A stretch of DNA of 40,610 bases from an uncultured Eubacteriales bacterium (GCA_900317085.1 ONFJ01000030.1:1-40610); one strand, 5' to 3'. Shown: positions 17,041 through 24,762, numbered from the stretch's first letter. The notes: generated by a model from the letters alone, not told the origin. Program-made: numbers and translations.

Positions 17041-17080
17041 CATTCTGAAAGTATTTTCAGAATGTCGTTCACTTTTTTTG
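17041..17080 (+). terminator. Terminator of the sigma operon
   Basis: CATTCTGAAA and TTTCAGAATG form a 10-bp stem around GTAT, followed by TCGTTCACTTTTTTTG. The T tract overlaps the putative promoter of the next gene. Confidence 0.75.
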
Positions 17081-17099
17081 CCAACCAGGGAAATATAGT
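17068..17099 (+). promoter_or_regulatory. Putative promoter of the VanZ-like gene
   Basis: TTCACT, a 20-base spacer and TATAGT, matching the arrangement before the sigma-factor gene. It overlaps the tail of the preceding terminator. Confidence 0.45.
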
Positions 17100-17145
17100 A
17101 GTGAAAGGGTAACCAAAAGCAAATACGAAAAGGAGGAGTTCTTGC

Positions 17146-17637
17146 GTGAATAGCCAAAAGAAGCGATATGTGGTGAGCGGCTTGAGTGTTGCTTATGTTT
17201 TATTCCTTGTCTATCTGTTTCTCGTGTGGGGAAGAGGGCCGATATTTCAGGAACTGCCGATCAGTGAATATGCAAAAACGTATGTGAATGTTATTCCGTT
17301 TAAAACGACCGTGGAGCAACTTCGCAATCTGAATGCCGGACTGATTAACACGGAAATCGTTTTAGCCAATACACTTGGCCATATTCTGGCGTTTTTCCCG
17401 ATGGGAGCATTACTGGCGCTCGCTTATGAAAGAACACGGCAGAAGCATCTGCTTCTTGTTTCGTTTTTCTCTCTTCTGTTAGAACTCATCCAGTTGGTCC
17501 TGCATATTGGCAGCTTCGATGTGGATGCCATCATATTCAATGTCTTAGGCTACTTTGTCGGTTTGTGGTTCACAAAAGCTGTTACGAGCAGTATCAAAAG
17601 AAAGCAGACTAAGAGAGGAGCGACAGTTTCGTACTGA
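17146..17637 (+). CDS. VanZ-like family membrane protein
   Basis: This is a 163-residue membrane protein with about four hydrophobic helices. VanZ-domain features are visible: NVIPFKTTVEQL, then NTLGHILAFFPMGALLALAY, LLLELIQLVLHIGSFDVDAIIFNVLGYFVGLW. VanZ itself gives low-level teicoplanin resistance, but most family members have no known role. The start is GTG at 17146, supported by AAGGAGG 9 bases upstream. It is a monocistronic unit between two terminators. Confidence 0.85.
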   Translation: MNSQKKRYVVSGLSVAYVLFLVYLFLVWGRGPIFQELPISEYAKTYVNVIPFKTTVEQLRNLNAGLINTEIVLANTLGHILAFFPMGALLALAYERTRQKHLLLVSFFSLLLELIQLVLHIGSFDVDAIIFNVLGYFVGLWFTKAVTSSIKRKQTKRGATVSY

Positions 17638-17681
17638 CAAATGGAAAGACTGCTTGAATAAGACTAGTTGCCTAGATGTGA

Positions 17682-17711
17682 GACTCACCGGCTTCGGCCG
17701 GTGAGTCTTTT
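17682..17711 (+). terminator. Terminator of the VanZ-like gene
   Basis: GACTCACCGG and CCGGTGAGTC form a perfect 10-bp stem, followed by TTTTGCG. Confidence 0.88.
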
Positions 17712-17789
17712 GCGTAGTGACAGCTGCTCTCTCTGATCCACTGGACGATTTATGTCCCTTTGAACCGTTCGTCGCCCAAAATGGAAACA

Positions 17790-17803
17790 ATAACGACCGT
17801 TCG
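17790..17803. promoter_or_regulatory. Shared 14-bp upstream motif (copy before the 17919 gene)
   Basis: ATAACGACCGTTCG is identical to 25835-25848, upstream of the paralogous gene. Further partial copies (ACCGTTCGTCG at 17764, CAGTCGTTCGGG near 17819) lie within 60 bp. It is a candidate regulatory site for this gene family. Confidence 0.55.
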
Positions 17804-17872
17804 ACCGGCAAAATCGACCAGTCGTTCGGGACAACCCGTTTTCATGGCTCGATTTCGTATATGCTGAGTTCG

Positions 17873-17900
17873 TTGGACCTGTCAATAAAAACCATATAGC
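17873..17900 (+). promoter_or_regulatory. Putative promoter of the 17919 gene
   Basis: TTGGAC, a 16-base spacer and TATAGC, ending 18 bases before the ATG. The leader would be very short. Confidence 0.4.
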
Positions 17901-17918
17901 GAAGAAAGGAAAGATCCG

Positions 17919-18815
17919 ATGAACGACAATGCAAGAATGATGATCGACCAGCTCGGCGAAACGACGATTCCATCGATTGGGAATGCGCTCCACGAATTAA
18001 AAGACAGGAGAGCGTATTTGCAATATCTGATTCGAAAGAAGGAGAAGTCTATCGCCAAAGCTCCAGAGGGGTATTTGATCGTGCAAAAAGCCGGACGCGG
18101 CGAAAGCCTGCAGTATTACCGTGTCACGTACGATGAGCGGAATCGCCGCCGCAGGACCTACATTTCAAAAAGAAAGGACCTGCCATTGATTCAGGCGCTG
18201 GCACAAAAGGATTATGACCGGAAGGTGCTGGAAGCAGCAAATCTTGAACTGGCTGCCATCGACGGGCTCCTGACCCATATTCCGAAGAACTCGGCAGAGA
18301 ACATATATGCGTTGCTGGACCTGCAGAGAGCCCTGTTAGTGCATCCGGACGTGGAACCGACAGATGTTTTCATCGCCAAATGGCAAGGGAAAGAGTATGA
18401 CGGGAACCCTTATCCGATCCAGAAAAAACACTACACTGCCCGGGGAGAGATCGTCCGTTCGAAATCAGAAGTGGAGATTGCGAACTTCCTGTTTTTTCAC
18501 GGCATCCCTTACCGCTATGAGCATCCGCTGAAGTTGAGAGATGGGCATCAGACAGTGACCTATTATCCCGATTTTATCATTATGGATCCGGTCACACGGA
18601 ACGTCATTTTGTTGGAACATCTGGGGCGAATGGATGACCCGGAGTATGTGGAGGAACAGGTCCGAAAACGCCGTGTCTATGAAGAAAACGGGTTCTTCGA
18701 AGGGGAGAACATTATCTATACCTGGGAGACAGGGTCTCAACCGTTGACACGAGTGCAGCTGGAACGCAAACTCGGCCATTATTTGCATCTGGGTCTGGAG
18801 CCATGGCGCTCTTAG
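17919..18815 (+). CDS. Unknown protein, possible PD-(D/E)XK-like nuclease, linked to dyad array 2
   Basis: This is a 298-residue soluble protein with no signal or membrane segment. The N-terminal half starts with a helical stretch (residues 17-45), then a small domain with APEGYLIVQK, LQYYRVTYDE and RTYISKRKDL. The C-terminal half has RSKSEVEIANFLFFHGIPYRYE, TYYPDFIIMDP and ILLEHLGRMDD. The order Glu, PD, Glu within a short alpha/beta domain resembles PD-(D/E)XK nucleases, but the expected Lys is His (EHLG), so activity is uncertain. A clear paralogue is encoded at 24912-25751. The ribosome binding site is AAAGGAAAG before the ATG. Dyad array 2 begins 73 bp after the stop. I do not know its function. 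Confidence 0.75.
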   Translation: MNDNARMMIDQLGETTIPSIGNALHELKDRRAYLQYLIRKKEKSIAKAPEGYLIVQKAGRGESLQYYRVTYDERNRRRRTYISKRKDLPLIQALAQKDYDRKVLEAANLELAAIDGLLTHIPKNSAENIYALLDLQRALLVHPDVEPTDVFIAKWQGKEYDGNPYPIQKKHYTARGEIVRSKSEVEIANFLFFHGIPYRYEHPLKLRDGHQTVTYYPDFIIMDPVTRNVILLEHLGRMDDPEYVEEQVRKRRVYEENGFFEGENIIYTWETGSQPLTRVQLERKLGHYLHLGLEPWRS

Positions 18816-18888
18816 TGCCGGAATTGCCCTGGCTTCTTTTCAGCAACCATGTTGGCCAGTGCGAAGTTATCTTTGCTTTTTGGGCGGA

Positions 18889-19240
18889 TGCATGTCAAAG
18901 CTGGAGAAAAGGAAAAATGCCATGTGAATCTGGCTTCGCAAAGCATCCGGGTTTGCCAAAATACATGGCTGAGTCATAGTGCTTTAAAACTGCCATGTAA
19001 TTCTCACAACGGGAGACGAGTCAGTTTGATGATTTACATGTCAGGGCTTGGTTTTCCGGTCATTGACATGTGTTTTTCTGTCAACGGATCCGGTTCGCAA
19101 ACAGCCTGCCGGCATATGCTGTGGCGATTTACATGGCAGACTTTCCATAACGCAGAATTGACGTGCATTTTATAAATGTCAGCAAAATGGCGTGCCGAAG
19201 AATGCATGGCAGAATTGCGAAAATGCAGAATTGACATGCT
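18889..19240. repeat. Dyad array 2: five 38-bp units
   Basis: Units lie at 18889-18926, 18962-18999, 19035-19072, 19130-19167 and 19203-19240. All are exactly 38 bp with arms TRCATGKCW and TGMCRTGYR and core-to-core spacing of 30 bp. Starts step by 73, 73, 95 and 73 bp. Unit 4 has CGTG instead of CATG in its right arm, matching the core of array 3. The 57-bp spacer contains GGCATATGC, as does a 57-bp spacer in array 1. The array lies directly 3' of the gene at 17919-18815. Confidence 0.87.
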
Positions 19241-19260
19241 TATTATGAAAATCCAAAGCA

Positions 19261-19290
19261 AAAACCCGCCGGTCTGGTCCGGCGGGTTTT
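19261..19290 (+). terminator. Bidirectional-type terminator after array 2
   Basis: AAAACCCGCCGG and CCGGCGGGTTTT form a perfect stem around a 6-base loop, with TTTT on both strands. Confidence 0.85.
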
Positions 19291-19554
19291 GCTTGTTTTG
19301 GGATTTGGGTTAGGAAAGGTATTCTATGTCTTTGAGAAGGAGAGGATGATGTTTGTTCCAGAGGTGCTCTCGTTCTGGTTTCATTGTAAAGCCCTGCTTC
19401 TACTGCCCACAAGCCCCCATGGGGGTTCTTTTTGGAAAGTTGAGACACATTTTTCAAAATGTCTCATTTTGACAAGCCGTTTTTGGCGCAAACCGGGCTG
19501 CAAGCGAAGAGCGATTCTGACTCTCCTTCTTCGACTTGAAAGTGAATACGAATG
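19291..19554. other. Non-coding stretch with further hairpins
   Basis: No convincing gene is present. It contains AGCCCCC-AT-GGGGGTT followed by CTTTTT (about 19412-19433) and an imperfect TGAGACA...TGTCTCA hairpin (19441-19465) followed by TTTTGAC. Both look like extra terminator-like structures. A short frame from an ATG near 19348 runs through these hairpins and is unlikely to be coding. Confidence 0.45.
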
Positions 19555-19584
19555 CAAAAAACCGGACCTCCAGCGAGGTCCGGC
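19555..19584 (-). terminator. Terminator of typA
   Basis: Leftward, CCGGACCTC and GAGGTCCGG pair perfectly around GCTG and are followed by TTTTTTTG. It lies 44 bases after the typA stop. Confidence 0.9.
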
Positions 19585-19628
19585 TTTGGGTTTGATTCAT
19601 TTGTGCTGCAGCTTGCGAGGAGTGGCAG

Positions 19629-21429
19629 TTACTTATGGAACTGCTGTTTGAGGCGCTTTTCCTTTGAGAGGATGGTCTTTCTGAGACGAAGGCTCTCCGG
19701 GGTGACTTCGAGGAGTTCGTCGTCGCCGATGAATTCCATGCACTGTTCGAGGGAGAGGTTCGTTGGCGGGACGAGGCGCAGGGCGTCGTCGGAGCCGGAG
19801 GCGCGGGTGTTGGTCAGGTGCTTCGTCTTGCAGACGTTGCAGACGATGTCTTCTGCCCGGCTGCACTCGCCGACGATCATGCCTTCGTACACGTCGACGC
19901 CGGCGCCGATGAAGAGGGTGCCGCGGTCCTGCGTGTTGAAGAGGCCGTAGGCGGAGGAGACGCCGGTCTCGTGGACGACGATGGAGCCGCGCTCGCGGGT
20001 CTCGATGTCGCCCTTGTACGGCGCGTAGCCGTCGAAGAGCTGGTTCATGATGCCGTTGCCGTTGGTGTCGGTCATGAACTCGGACCGGTAGCCGATGAGG
20101 CCGCGGGACGGGACGGAGAACTCGAGGTGGGTGGCGCCGCCGTCGTTCCGCTTTGCGGGTGCCGAGGTTCTCGATGACCGCGCCGACGTAGTCGCCGGGG
20201 ACCTCGATGGAGAGGAGCTCCATCGGTTCGAGGAGCTGGCCGTTCTCGTCGCGCTTGTAGATGACCTTCGGGCGGGAGACCGCGAACTCGTAGCCTTCGC
20301 GCCGCATGGTTTCGATGAGGATGGACAGGTGGAGTTCGCCGCGGCCGGAGACCTTGAACGTGTCCGTGGTCTCGGTCTCTTCGACGCGCATCGCCACATT
20401 CGTCTCGACTTCCTTGAAGAGGCGGTCACGGATGTTCCGGGAGGTGACGTACTTGCCTTCCCGTCCCGCGAAGGGGGAGTCGTTGACGATGAAGTTCATG
20501 GAGATGGTGGGTTCGTCGATCTTGATGAACTCCATGGGTTCCACGTGCTCGGGGTCGCAGGCGGTCTCGCCGATGTTGATGTCCGAGATGCCGGAGACAC
20601 AGATGATCTCGCCGGCGCCGGCCTCTTTGACTTCCTTACGGGCGAGGCCTTCATAGACATACAGCTTCGAGACTTTGACCTTCTCTTCGGAGCCGTCGGC
20701 CTTGCACAGGACCAGGGGCTCGTTCTGTTTGATGGTGCCGCGCTCGATGCGCCCGATGCCCATACGACCGACATAGTCGTCGTAGTCGAGGGAGGAGAAG
20801 AGGACCTGGAGCGGCGCGTCCACATCGCCCTTCGGCGCCGGGACCTCTTTCAGGATGCTCTCGAAAATGGGCCGCATATCGCCCTCGCGGTCGCGCTCAT
20901 CGTAAGAGGCATAGCCGTCTCTGGCGGAGGCGTACACCACCGGGAACTCGATCTGGTCCTCGTCCGCGCCGAGCTCGATGAACAGGTCGATGACCTCGTC
21001 CACCACTTCGGCAGGGCGGGCGCCGGGCCGGTCGATCTTGTTGATGACGACCACGACCTTCTTCTTGAGGCCGAGGGCCTTCTTCAAAACGAAGCGGGTC
21101 TGGGGCATGCAGCCCTCGAACGCGTCGACGAGCAGCAGGACGCCGTCCACCATGAGGAGGATGCGTTCGACCTCACCGCCGAAGTCCGCGTGGCCCGGGG
21201 TGTCGATGATGTTGATCTTCGTGTCGCCATAGCGCACGGAGGTGTTTTTCGAAAGGATGGTGATGCCGCGTTCCCGCTCGAGGTCGTTCGAGTCCATGAC
21301 CCGTTCATCGACCTGCTCGTTCTGGCGGAAGATGCCGCTCTGCTTCAGCAGCGCGTCGACCAGGGTGGTCTTGCCGTGGTCGACGTGGGCGATCATCGCG
21401 ACGTTGCGAATGTCTTCTCGGAGTTTCAA
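19629..21429 (-). pseudogene. typA: Ribosome-associated GTPase TypA/BipA with a frameshifting deletion
   Basis: The N-terminal part has the GTPase motifs [14 protein letters not shown] (P-loop), DTPGHADFGGEVERIL and NKIDRPGARPAEV. The frame reads through ENLGTRKAE. At about 20147 it breaks, and the rest (NDGGATHLEFSVPSRGLIGYRSEFMTDTNGNG to the C-terminus) continues in another frame. Relatives have five or six more residues at this point (a KAEM..M type stretch), so several bases appear to be missing and not just one. The translated product would end in an unrelated Arg-rich tail. The start is probably TTG at 21429 ([16 protein letters not shown]), although the purine-rich GGCGGAG is unusually close. 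A TTG at 21522 is an alternative. TypA is involved in ribosome assembly and stress adaptation. Confidence 0.9.
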
Positions 21430-21549
21430 AGCTCCGCCCGGCCGTTCGCCAACCGAACCCCGCAATTGCTTTGCAAGAGGGGCAATTGGGACCCCAAACG
21501 CCCGGCCGGACTTTTCTTCCAAGATAGCATTAGATTTTTGTTCCGCAAA

Positions 21550-21578
21550 ATTCTATCACTCGCCCCGCTCCATTGCAA
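21550..21578 (-). promoter_or_regulatory. Promoter of typA
   Basis: Leftward TTGCAA, a 17-base spacer and TAGAAT. The leader of roughly 110 bases can form AATTGC/GCAATT and CCGGCCG/CGGCCGG stems. Confidence 0.55.
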
Positions 21579-21610
21579 GGATTTCTCTTTTATTTTAAAG
21601 GAACGCGCGG

Positions 21611-21616
21611 TATAAT
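21611..21616 (+). promoter_or_regulatory. Probable -10 box of the 21677 operon
   Basis: A perfect TATAAT lies about 60 bases before the start codon. The -35 region is poor (TTTTAT at 17 bases). Confidence 0.4.
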
Positions 21617-21676
21617 GAGTAGAACTGTATCCCGGGGGCGATGCACGCCCTCTCTCCAGAAAGGAACCGTACCAAT

Positions 21677-22216
21677 ATGGCAGAACAGAATACAGCAAAA
21701 CCGAAAAACACGAAAAAGATCGCCATCATCGTGGTGGCCGCCGTCCTCGTCGTCGCCGTCATCGCGGCGGCCGTCGTCCTTCTTTTGAAGAACAGCGGGA
21801 ACGTCGGGCCGAAGGACCCGAACGGAGACCCGCTCTTCCCGAAGGCCTCCGCCGTCACGAGCGTCGAGTACCTCCACCGGGGCGGCATCGACTCCGGCGT
21901 CTCCCTCGCGGAGAAAGAACTGACCGATGAAGCGGGCATCGAGGTGTTCCTCGACCAGCTGAAGGCCATGGAGTACCTGGAGCCCACCGATGAGGACCGG
22001 GCCTCGGTCGACTACACCGGCGACGTCGAGATGCTCACCCTGAAAAAAGAGAAGGGCGAGGATGTCCTCCTCATCATGGGGAAGACCATCAGCATCACGA
22101 ACGAGTATGGCAACTATTTCTATAAGTGTAACGACATCGACATCGAAGCCCTGACGAAGGACTTTGTGGCGATGGACCTCTCCGGCAAGATCGGCGACAC
22201 CGCCGAGGCCGAGTAA
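21677..22216 (+). CDS. Unknown membrane-anchored protein
   Basis: This is a 179-residue protein. A Lys-rich start (AKPKNTKKI) is followed by one strongly hydrophobic helix at about residues 16-38, then a polar extracytoplasmic domain of about 140 residues with no motif I recognise. The topology suggests a small surface-exposed domain on a single anchor. AAAGGA precedes the ATG by 11 bases. It is the first of three closely spaced rightward genes (gap of 21 bases to the next), so the three probably form an operon concerned with the cell envelope. That is inference from context only. Confidence 0.75.
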   Translation: MAEQNTAKPKNTKKIAIIVVAAVLVVAVIAAAVVLLLKNSGNVGPKDPNGDPLFPKASAVTSVEYLHRGGIDSGVSLAEKELTDEAGIEVFLDQLKAMEYLEPTDEDRASVDYTGDVEMLTLKKEKGEDVLLIMGKTISITNEYGNYFYKCNDIDIEALTKDFVAMDLSGKIGDTAEAE

Positions 22217-22237
22217 CCAGAGAACGGAGGTGCCCAT

Positions 22238-23821
22238 TTGAGCACAGACAACCTGAAACAGGCCGAAAAGGACGCTGCAAAGGCCAAGAAAAAAGCCGAA
22301 AAAGCCGCCCGAAAAGCCGAAAAGATGAAAGAAAAGGCCCGCCGCAAGGCTCTGAAGGACGGCACGCTGAAAGCTGCCCTCGACGAGACGCCGACGGACC
22401 CGGACGCGCCGGACCCCCTGCGTCCCCGCACCGAAGAGGAATTGAAAGTCGAACTCGAAGACCTTCGGGCCATGGTCCAGGGCGAGATCGACGAGATGCG
22501 CGAACAGGCCCCGAACGCCGAGTGGGACGACATCGTCAAGCAGGCGCTCTATGAAAAACAGCACGGCATCAAGGCAGAGTACCACCGCCCCGTCATGTGC
22601 GAGATCTGCGGCGAACACGAAGTCGCGGAGGGCACGGACTACTGTGAAGAATGCCTCGACGACATGAAGCACTATCCCTTCGAGTGGTGGCAGTTCATCA
22701 TCCCGCTGATGGCCGTCTTCTTCCTCGTCTTCGGCATCCTGCTCGCCCATGAGGGATTCCCCATCTACCACGGCACCGCCCAGGCCCAGAGCCTTGCCCG
22801 GGAGGGCAAGCTCATGTCCGCTCTCGACAAGTATGGTGAGCTGAACGGGCAGATCGCCGAAGGGTCCGACACCTACGGTTTCCAGTACCGGAAGAACCAG
22901 GTCAAACTCCTGAACCGGACCGGCATCCAGCAGTACGGCGTCCTCGCAAACTACCTCGAGGCCTACTACCCGAACGACCTGAACAAGTGGTACAACCGCT
23001 ACGCGCAGCAGTCCAAGGCCCGGATCGACGAATACGAGGCGGCCTACAACTGCTTCGAGGAAGCGGCGAAGAGTTCGAAGGACTTCAAGTCTCTCATCAA
23101 GGCTTATGACAAGGCCATCGAGGGCAAGGACATCAACCCCGCCTTCGCGAACTACTACCGCTACTATGCCTGCCTCATCTATGAGCAGGGCCTCGACACC
23201 CAGAAGAAGTACGTCGAAGCCATCAAGGCGCAGGGCGAAGAGTACGAGAGCCTGTACTTGCCCCTCGAGACCGAGATCGCTCTGACCGAACAAGACTATG
23301 ACAAGGCGCTGTCGCTCTGCGATACTCTCGAAAAGCGCAACGCCGAAGACGTTTACTCTTACGTATACCGGACGGTGGCGTATCGCCTGAAAGGGGACCT
23401 GAAGGCCGCCGCCAGAGCCTGCGACGCGGGCCTCAAGATCGACGGTACCGCCTCCACCCTCAACTACCAGCGCGCCATCCTCTACCTGCTCGAGGGCGAC
23501 TACAAGCTGGCCTCCGCCTATGCGGAAGAGGCCCACGCGAACGCCGCCACCGCGAACAACTACGTGTCCGCCTGCAGCATCTACTCGCTGATCCTTCAGG
23601 AGCAGATCGCCGACAAGACGACCGCTGTCAAGAACGCCAAGGGCGAGACCAAGACCAAGCTGAAGAGCGAACTGTCCGACCTCAAGTCCACTCTGGAGTC
23701 CCTCGAGACCGAGATGGACGAGTACGGCTACGCGGTCAGCCCGGACGTCGCCAAAGTCATCGCGGGCAAAAAGACCCTCGATGAAGTATTCCTGAAAGGA
23801 GAGGGGGACTTCGCATGGTAA
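22238..23821 (+). CDS. Unknown protein: coiled coil, zinc ribbon, membrane helix, TPR-like repeats
   Basis: This is a 527-residue protein of mixed architecture. Residues 8-42 are a Lys/Ala-rich charged helix, probably a coiled coil. Residues 121-139 hold a CxxC-x11-CxxC zinc ribbon (CEICGEHE and CEECL). Residues 151-170 are a membrane helix. The remaining 350 residues are helical with repeated Tyr/Ala/Glu patterns such as EKRNAEDVYSYVYRTVAYRL and LNYQRAILYLLEGDYKLA that resemble tetratricopeptide repeats facing outside. The start is TTG at 22238, with GGAGG 7 bases upstream. It overlaps the next gene by 7 bases. The function is unknown. Confidence 0.75.
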   Translation: MSTDNLKQAEKDAAKAKKKAEKAARKAEKMKEKARRKALKDGTLKAALDETPTDPDAPDPLRPRTEEELKVELEDLRAMVQGEIDEMREQAPNAEWDDIVKQALYEKQHGIKAEYHRPVMCEICGEHEVAEGTDYCEECLDDMKHYPFEWWQFIIPLMAVFFLVFGILLAHEGFPIYHGTAQAQSLAREGKLMSALDKYGELNGQIAEGSDTYGFQYRKNQVKLLNRTGIQQYGVLANYLEAYYPNDLNKWYNRYAQQSKARIDEYEAAYNCFEEAAKSSKDFKSLIKAYDKAIEGKDINPAFANYYRYYACLIYEQGLDTQKKYVEAIKAQGEEYESLYLPLETEIALTEQDYDKALSLCDTLEKRNAEDVYSYVYRTVAYRLKGDLKAAARACDAGLKIDGTASTLNYQRAILYLLEGDYKLASAYAEEAHANAATANNYVSACSIYSLILQEQIADKTTAVKNAKGETKTKLKSELSDLKSTLESLETEMDEYGYAVSPDVAKVIAGKKTLDEVFLKGEGDFAW

Positions 23822-24342
23822 TCCTGTATGAGATCATCAAAATGCTCACCTTCCCGGGTGCCCTGCTCAAAGGGTTCCTCGAGCACCTCTTCTGCCGGCT
23901 CTGGAAAGTTCCGGTCGAGTACTCCGACTACATGCAGCGCAACGAGCTCTGCGGCCACGTCGAACACCTGCTGGCGCCGCACAAAGGCTCTTTCGCCATC
24001 TGCTTCGGCCCGCACCTCATCATGCTGCTCCTCGGTTCCGTCATTGCGTTCCCCGGGGCGATGAACCTCTTCTACATCGGAACGTTCAACTGGCTCTCCG
24101 TCATCCTCTTCTATGTCGGCGTCAGCTTCCTGGCGAACGCGTTCCCGCTCGTCGAAGACGCCCTCAACATGTGGAGCGAACTCTTCTCCGACGAGTCCAA
24201 AGGCGTCTCCAAAGTGCTGCTCGCCATCCCGGCCGCCGTCATGTACTGCGGCGCCTACCTCGAGCGCTACTGCGTCTCGCTGCTCACAAGCCTCGCGTTC
24301 GCGTACGCGCTGCCCTGGCTGGTGGCACTCATCGTCGGCTGA
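23815..24342 (+). CDS. Unknown integral membrane protein
   Basis: This is a 175-residue protein with at least three hydrophobic segments: about residues 63-81 (ICFGPHLIMLLLGSVIAF), 86-106 (FYIGTFNWLSVILFYVGVSFL) and the C-terminal 140-175. The pattern of His and Glu residues between helices (CGHVEHLLAPHKG) could bind a metal, but this is speculative. The start ATG at 23815 follows AAAGGAGAGGGGG and overlaps the preceding gene by 7 bases, so they are translationally coupled. No family is recognised. Confidence 0.7.
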   Translation: MVILYEIIKMLTFPGALLKGFLEHLFCRLWKVPVEYSDYMQRNELCGHVEHLLAPHKGSFAICFGPHLIMLLLGSVIAFPGAMNLFYIGTFNWLSVILFYVGVSFLANAFPLVEDALNMWSELFSDESKGVSKVLLAIPAAVMYCGAYLERYCVSLLTSLAFAYALPWLVALIVG

Positions 24343-24427
24343 GGCCCGGCGCTGCTCGCCGGCTTCCTTACGAAGTCCGGGGATTTCTCTTTGCTTTTGA
24401 TCGAAGGCCAGGCCAGGTCTTCTCAAA

Positions 24428-24762
24428 AGCACGTCTTTCTCAGCTTTTTCGGAGAAAGACGTGCCTGGGTGAGCGAGAATCGGGCTGCCGCTCATGGCTA
24501 CGGCACGTCTTTCTCAGCTTTTTCGGAGAAAGACGTGCCTGGGTGAGCGAGAATCGCGCTGGTTCTCATGGCGGCGGCACGTCTTTCTCAGCTTTTTCGG
24601 AGAAAGACGTGCCTGGGCGAGCGAGAATCGGGCTGCCGCTCATGGCGGCGGCACGTCTTTCTCAGCTTTTTCGGAGAAAGACGTGCCTGGGCGAGCAAGA
24701 ATCGCGCCGGTTCTCATGGCAGCGGCACGTCTTTCTCAGCTTTTTCGGAGAAAGACGTGCCT
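24428..24762. repeat. Dyad array 3: five 38-bp near-perfect hairpin units
   Basis: Units start at 24428, 24502, 24576, 24650 and 24724, an exact 74-bp period with 36-bp spacers. Each unit is a 14-bp stem, GGCACGTCTTTCTC and its complement, around AGCTTTTTCG (the first unit lacks the outer G-C pair). The arms GCACGTC and GACGTGC have their CACG/CGTG cores 30 bp apart, the same unit length and spacing as arrays 1 and 2, differing by CACG for CATG. Spacers alternate between two types: units 1 and 3 are followed by a form with GGGCTGCCGCTCATGGC, units 2 and 4 by one with a GGTTCTCATGGC ending, so a dimer was probably duplicated. The array lies 3' of the gene at 24912-25751. Confidence 0.92.

Noticed and set aside
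15207..19240. CRISPR array
   Set aside because: Unit interiors are not conserved, only 9-bp arms are. Spacers fall into two fixed length classes, and no cas genes are present.
19348..19651. Small plus-strand gene starting after AAGGAGAGG
   Set aside because: The frame runs through two or three terminator-like hairpins and into the typA terminator, and its product has no recognisable features.
21424..21510. Third copy of the 40-bp-core repeat in the typA leader
   Set aside because: A GGGGTTCGGTTGGC stretch and flanking CCGGCCG/CGGCCGG stem resemble copies A and B, but the central GATGCTTTATAAGC is absent. It is too diverged to call.
20095..21615. 506-codon plus-strand frame opposite typA
   Set aside because: It is Asp/Val/Leu-rich, typical of antisense frames in GC-rich genes. 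The minus strand encodes clear GTPase motifs.
21590..23536. 648-codon minus-strand frame opposite the 21677-23821 genes
   Set aside because: The plus-strand genes have ribosome binding sites, overlaps and a zinc ribbon. The minus frame has antisense-like composition.
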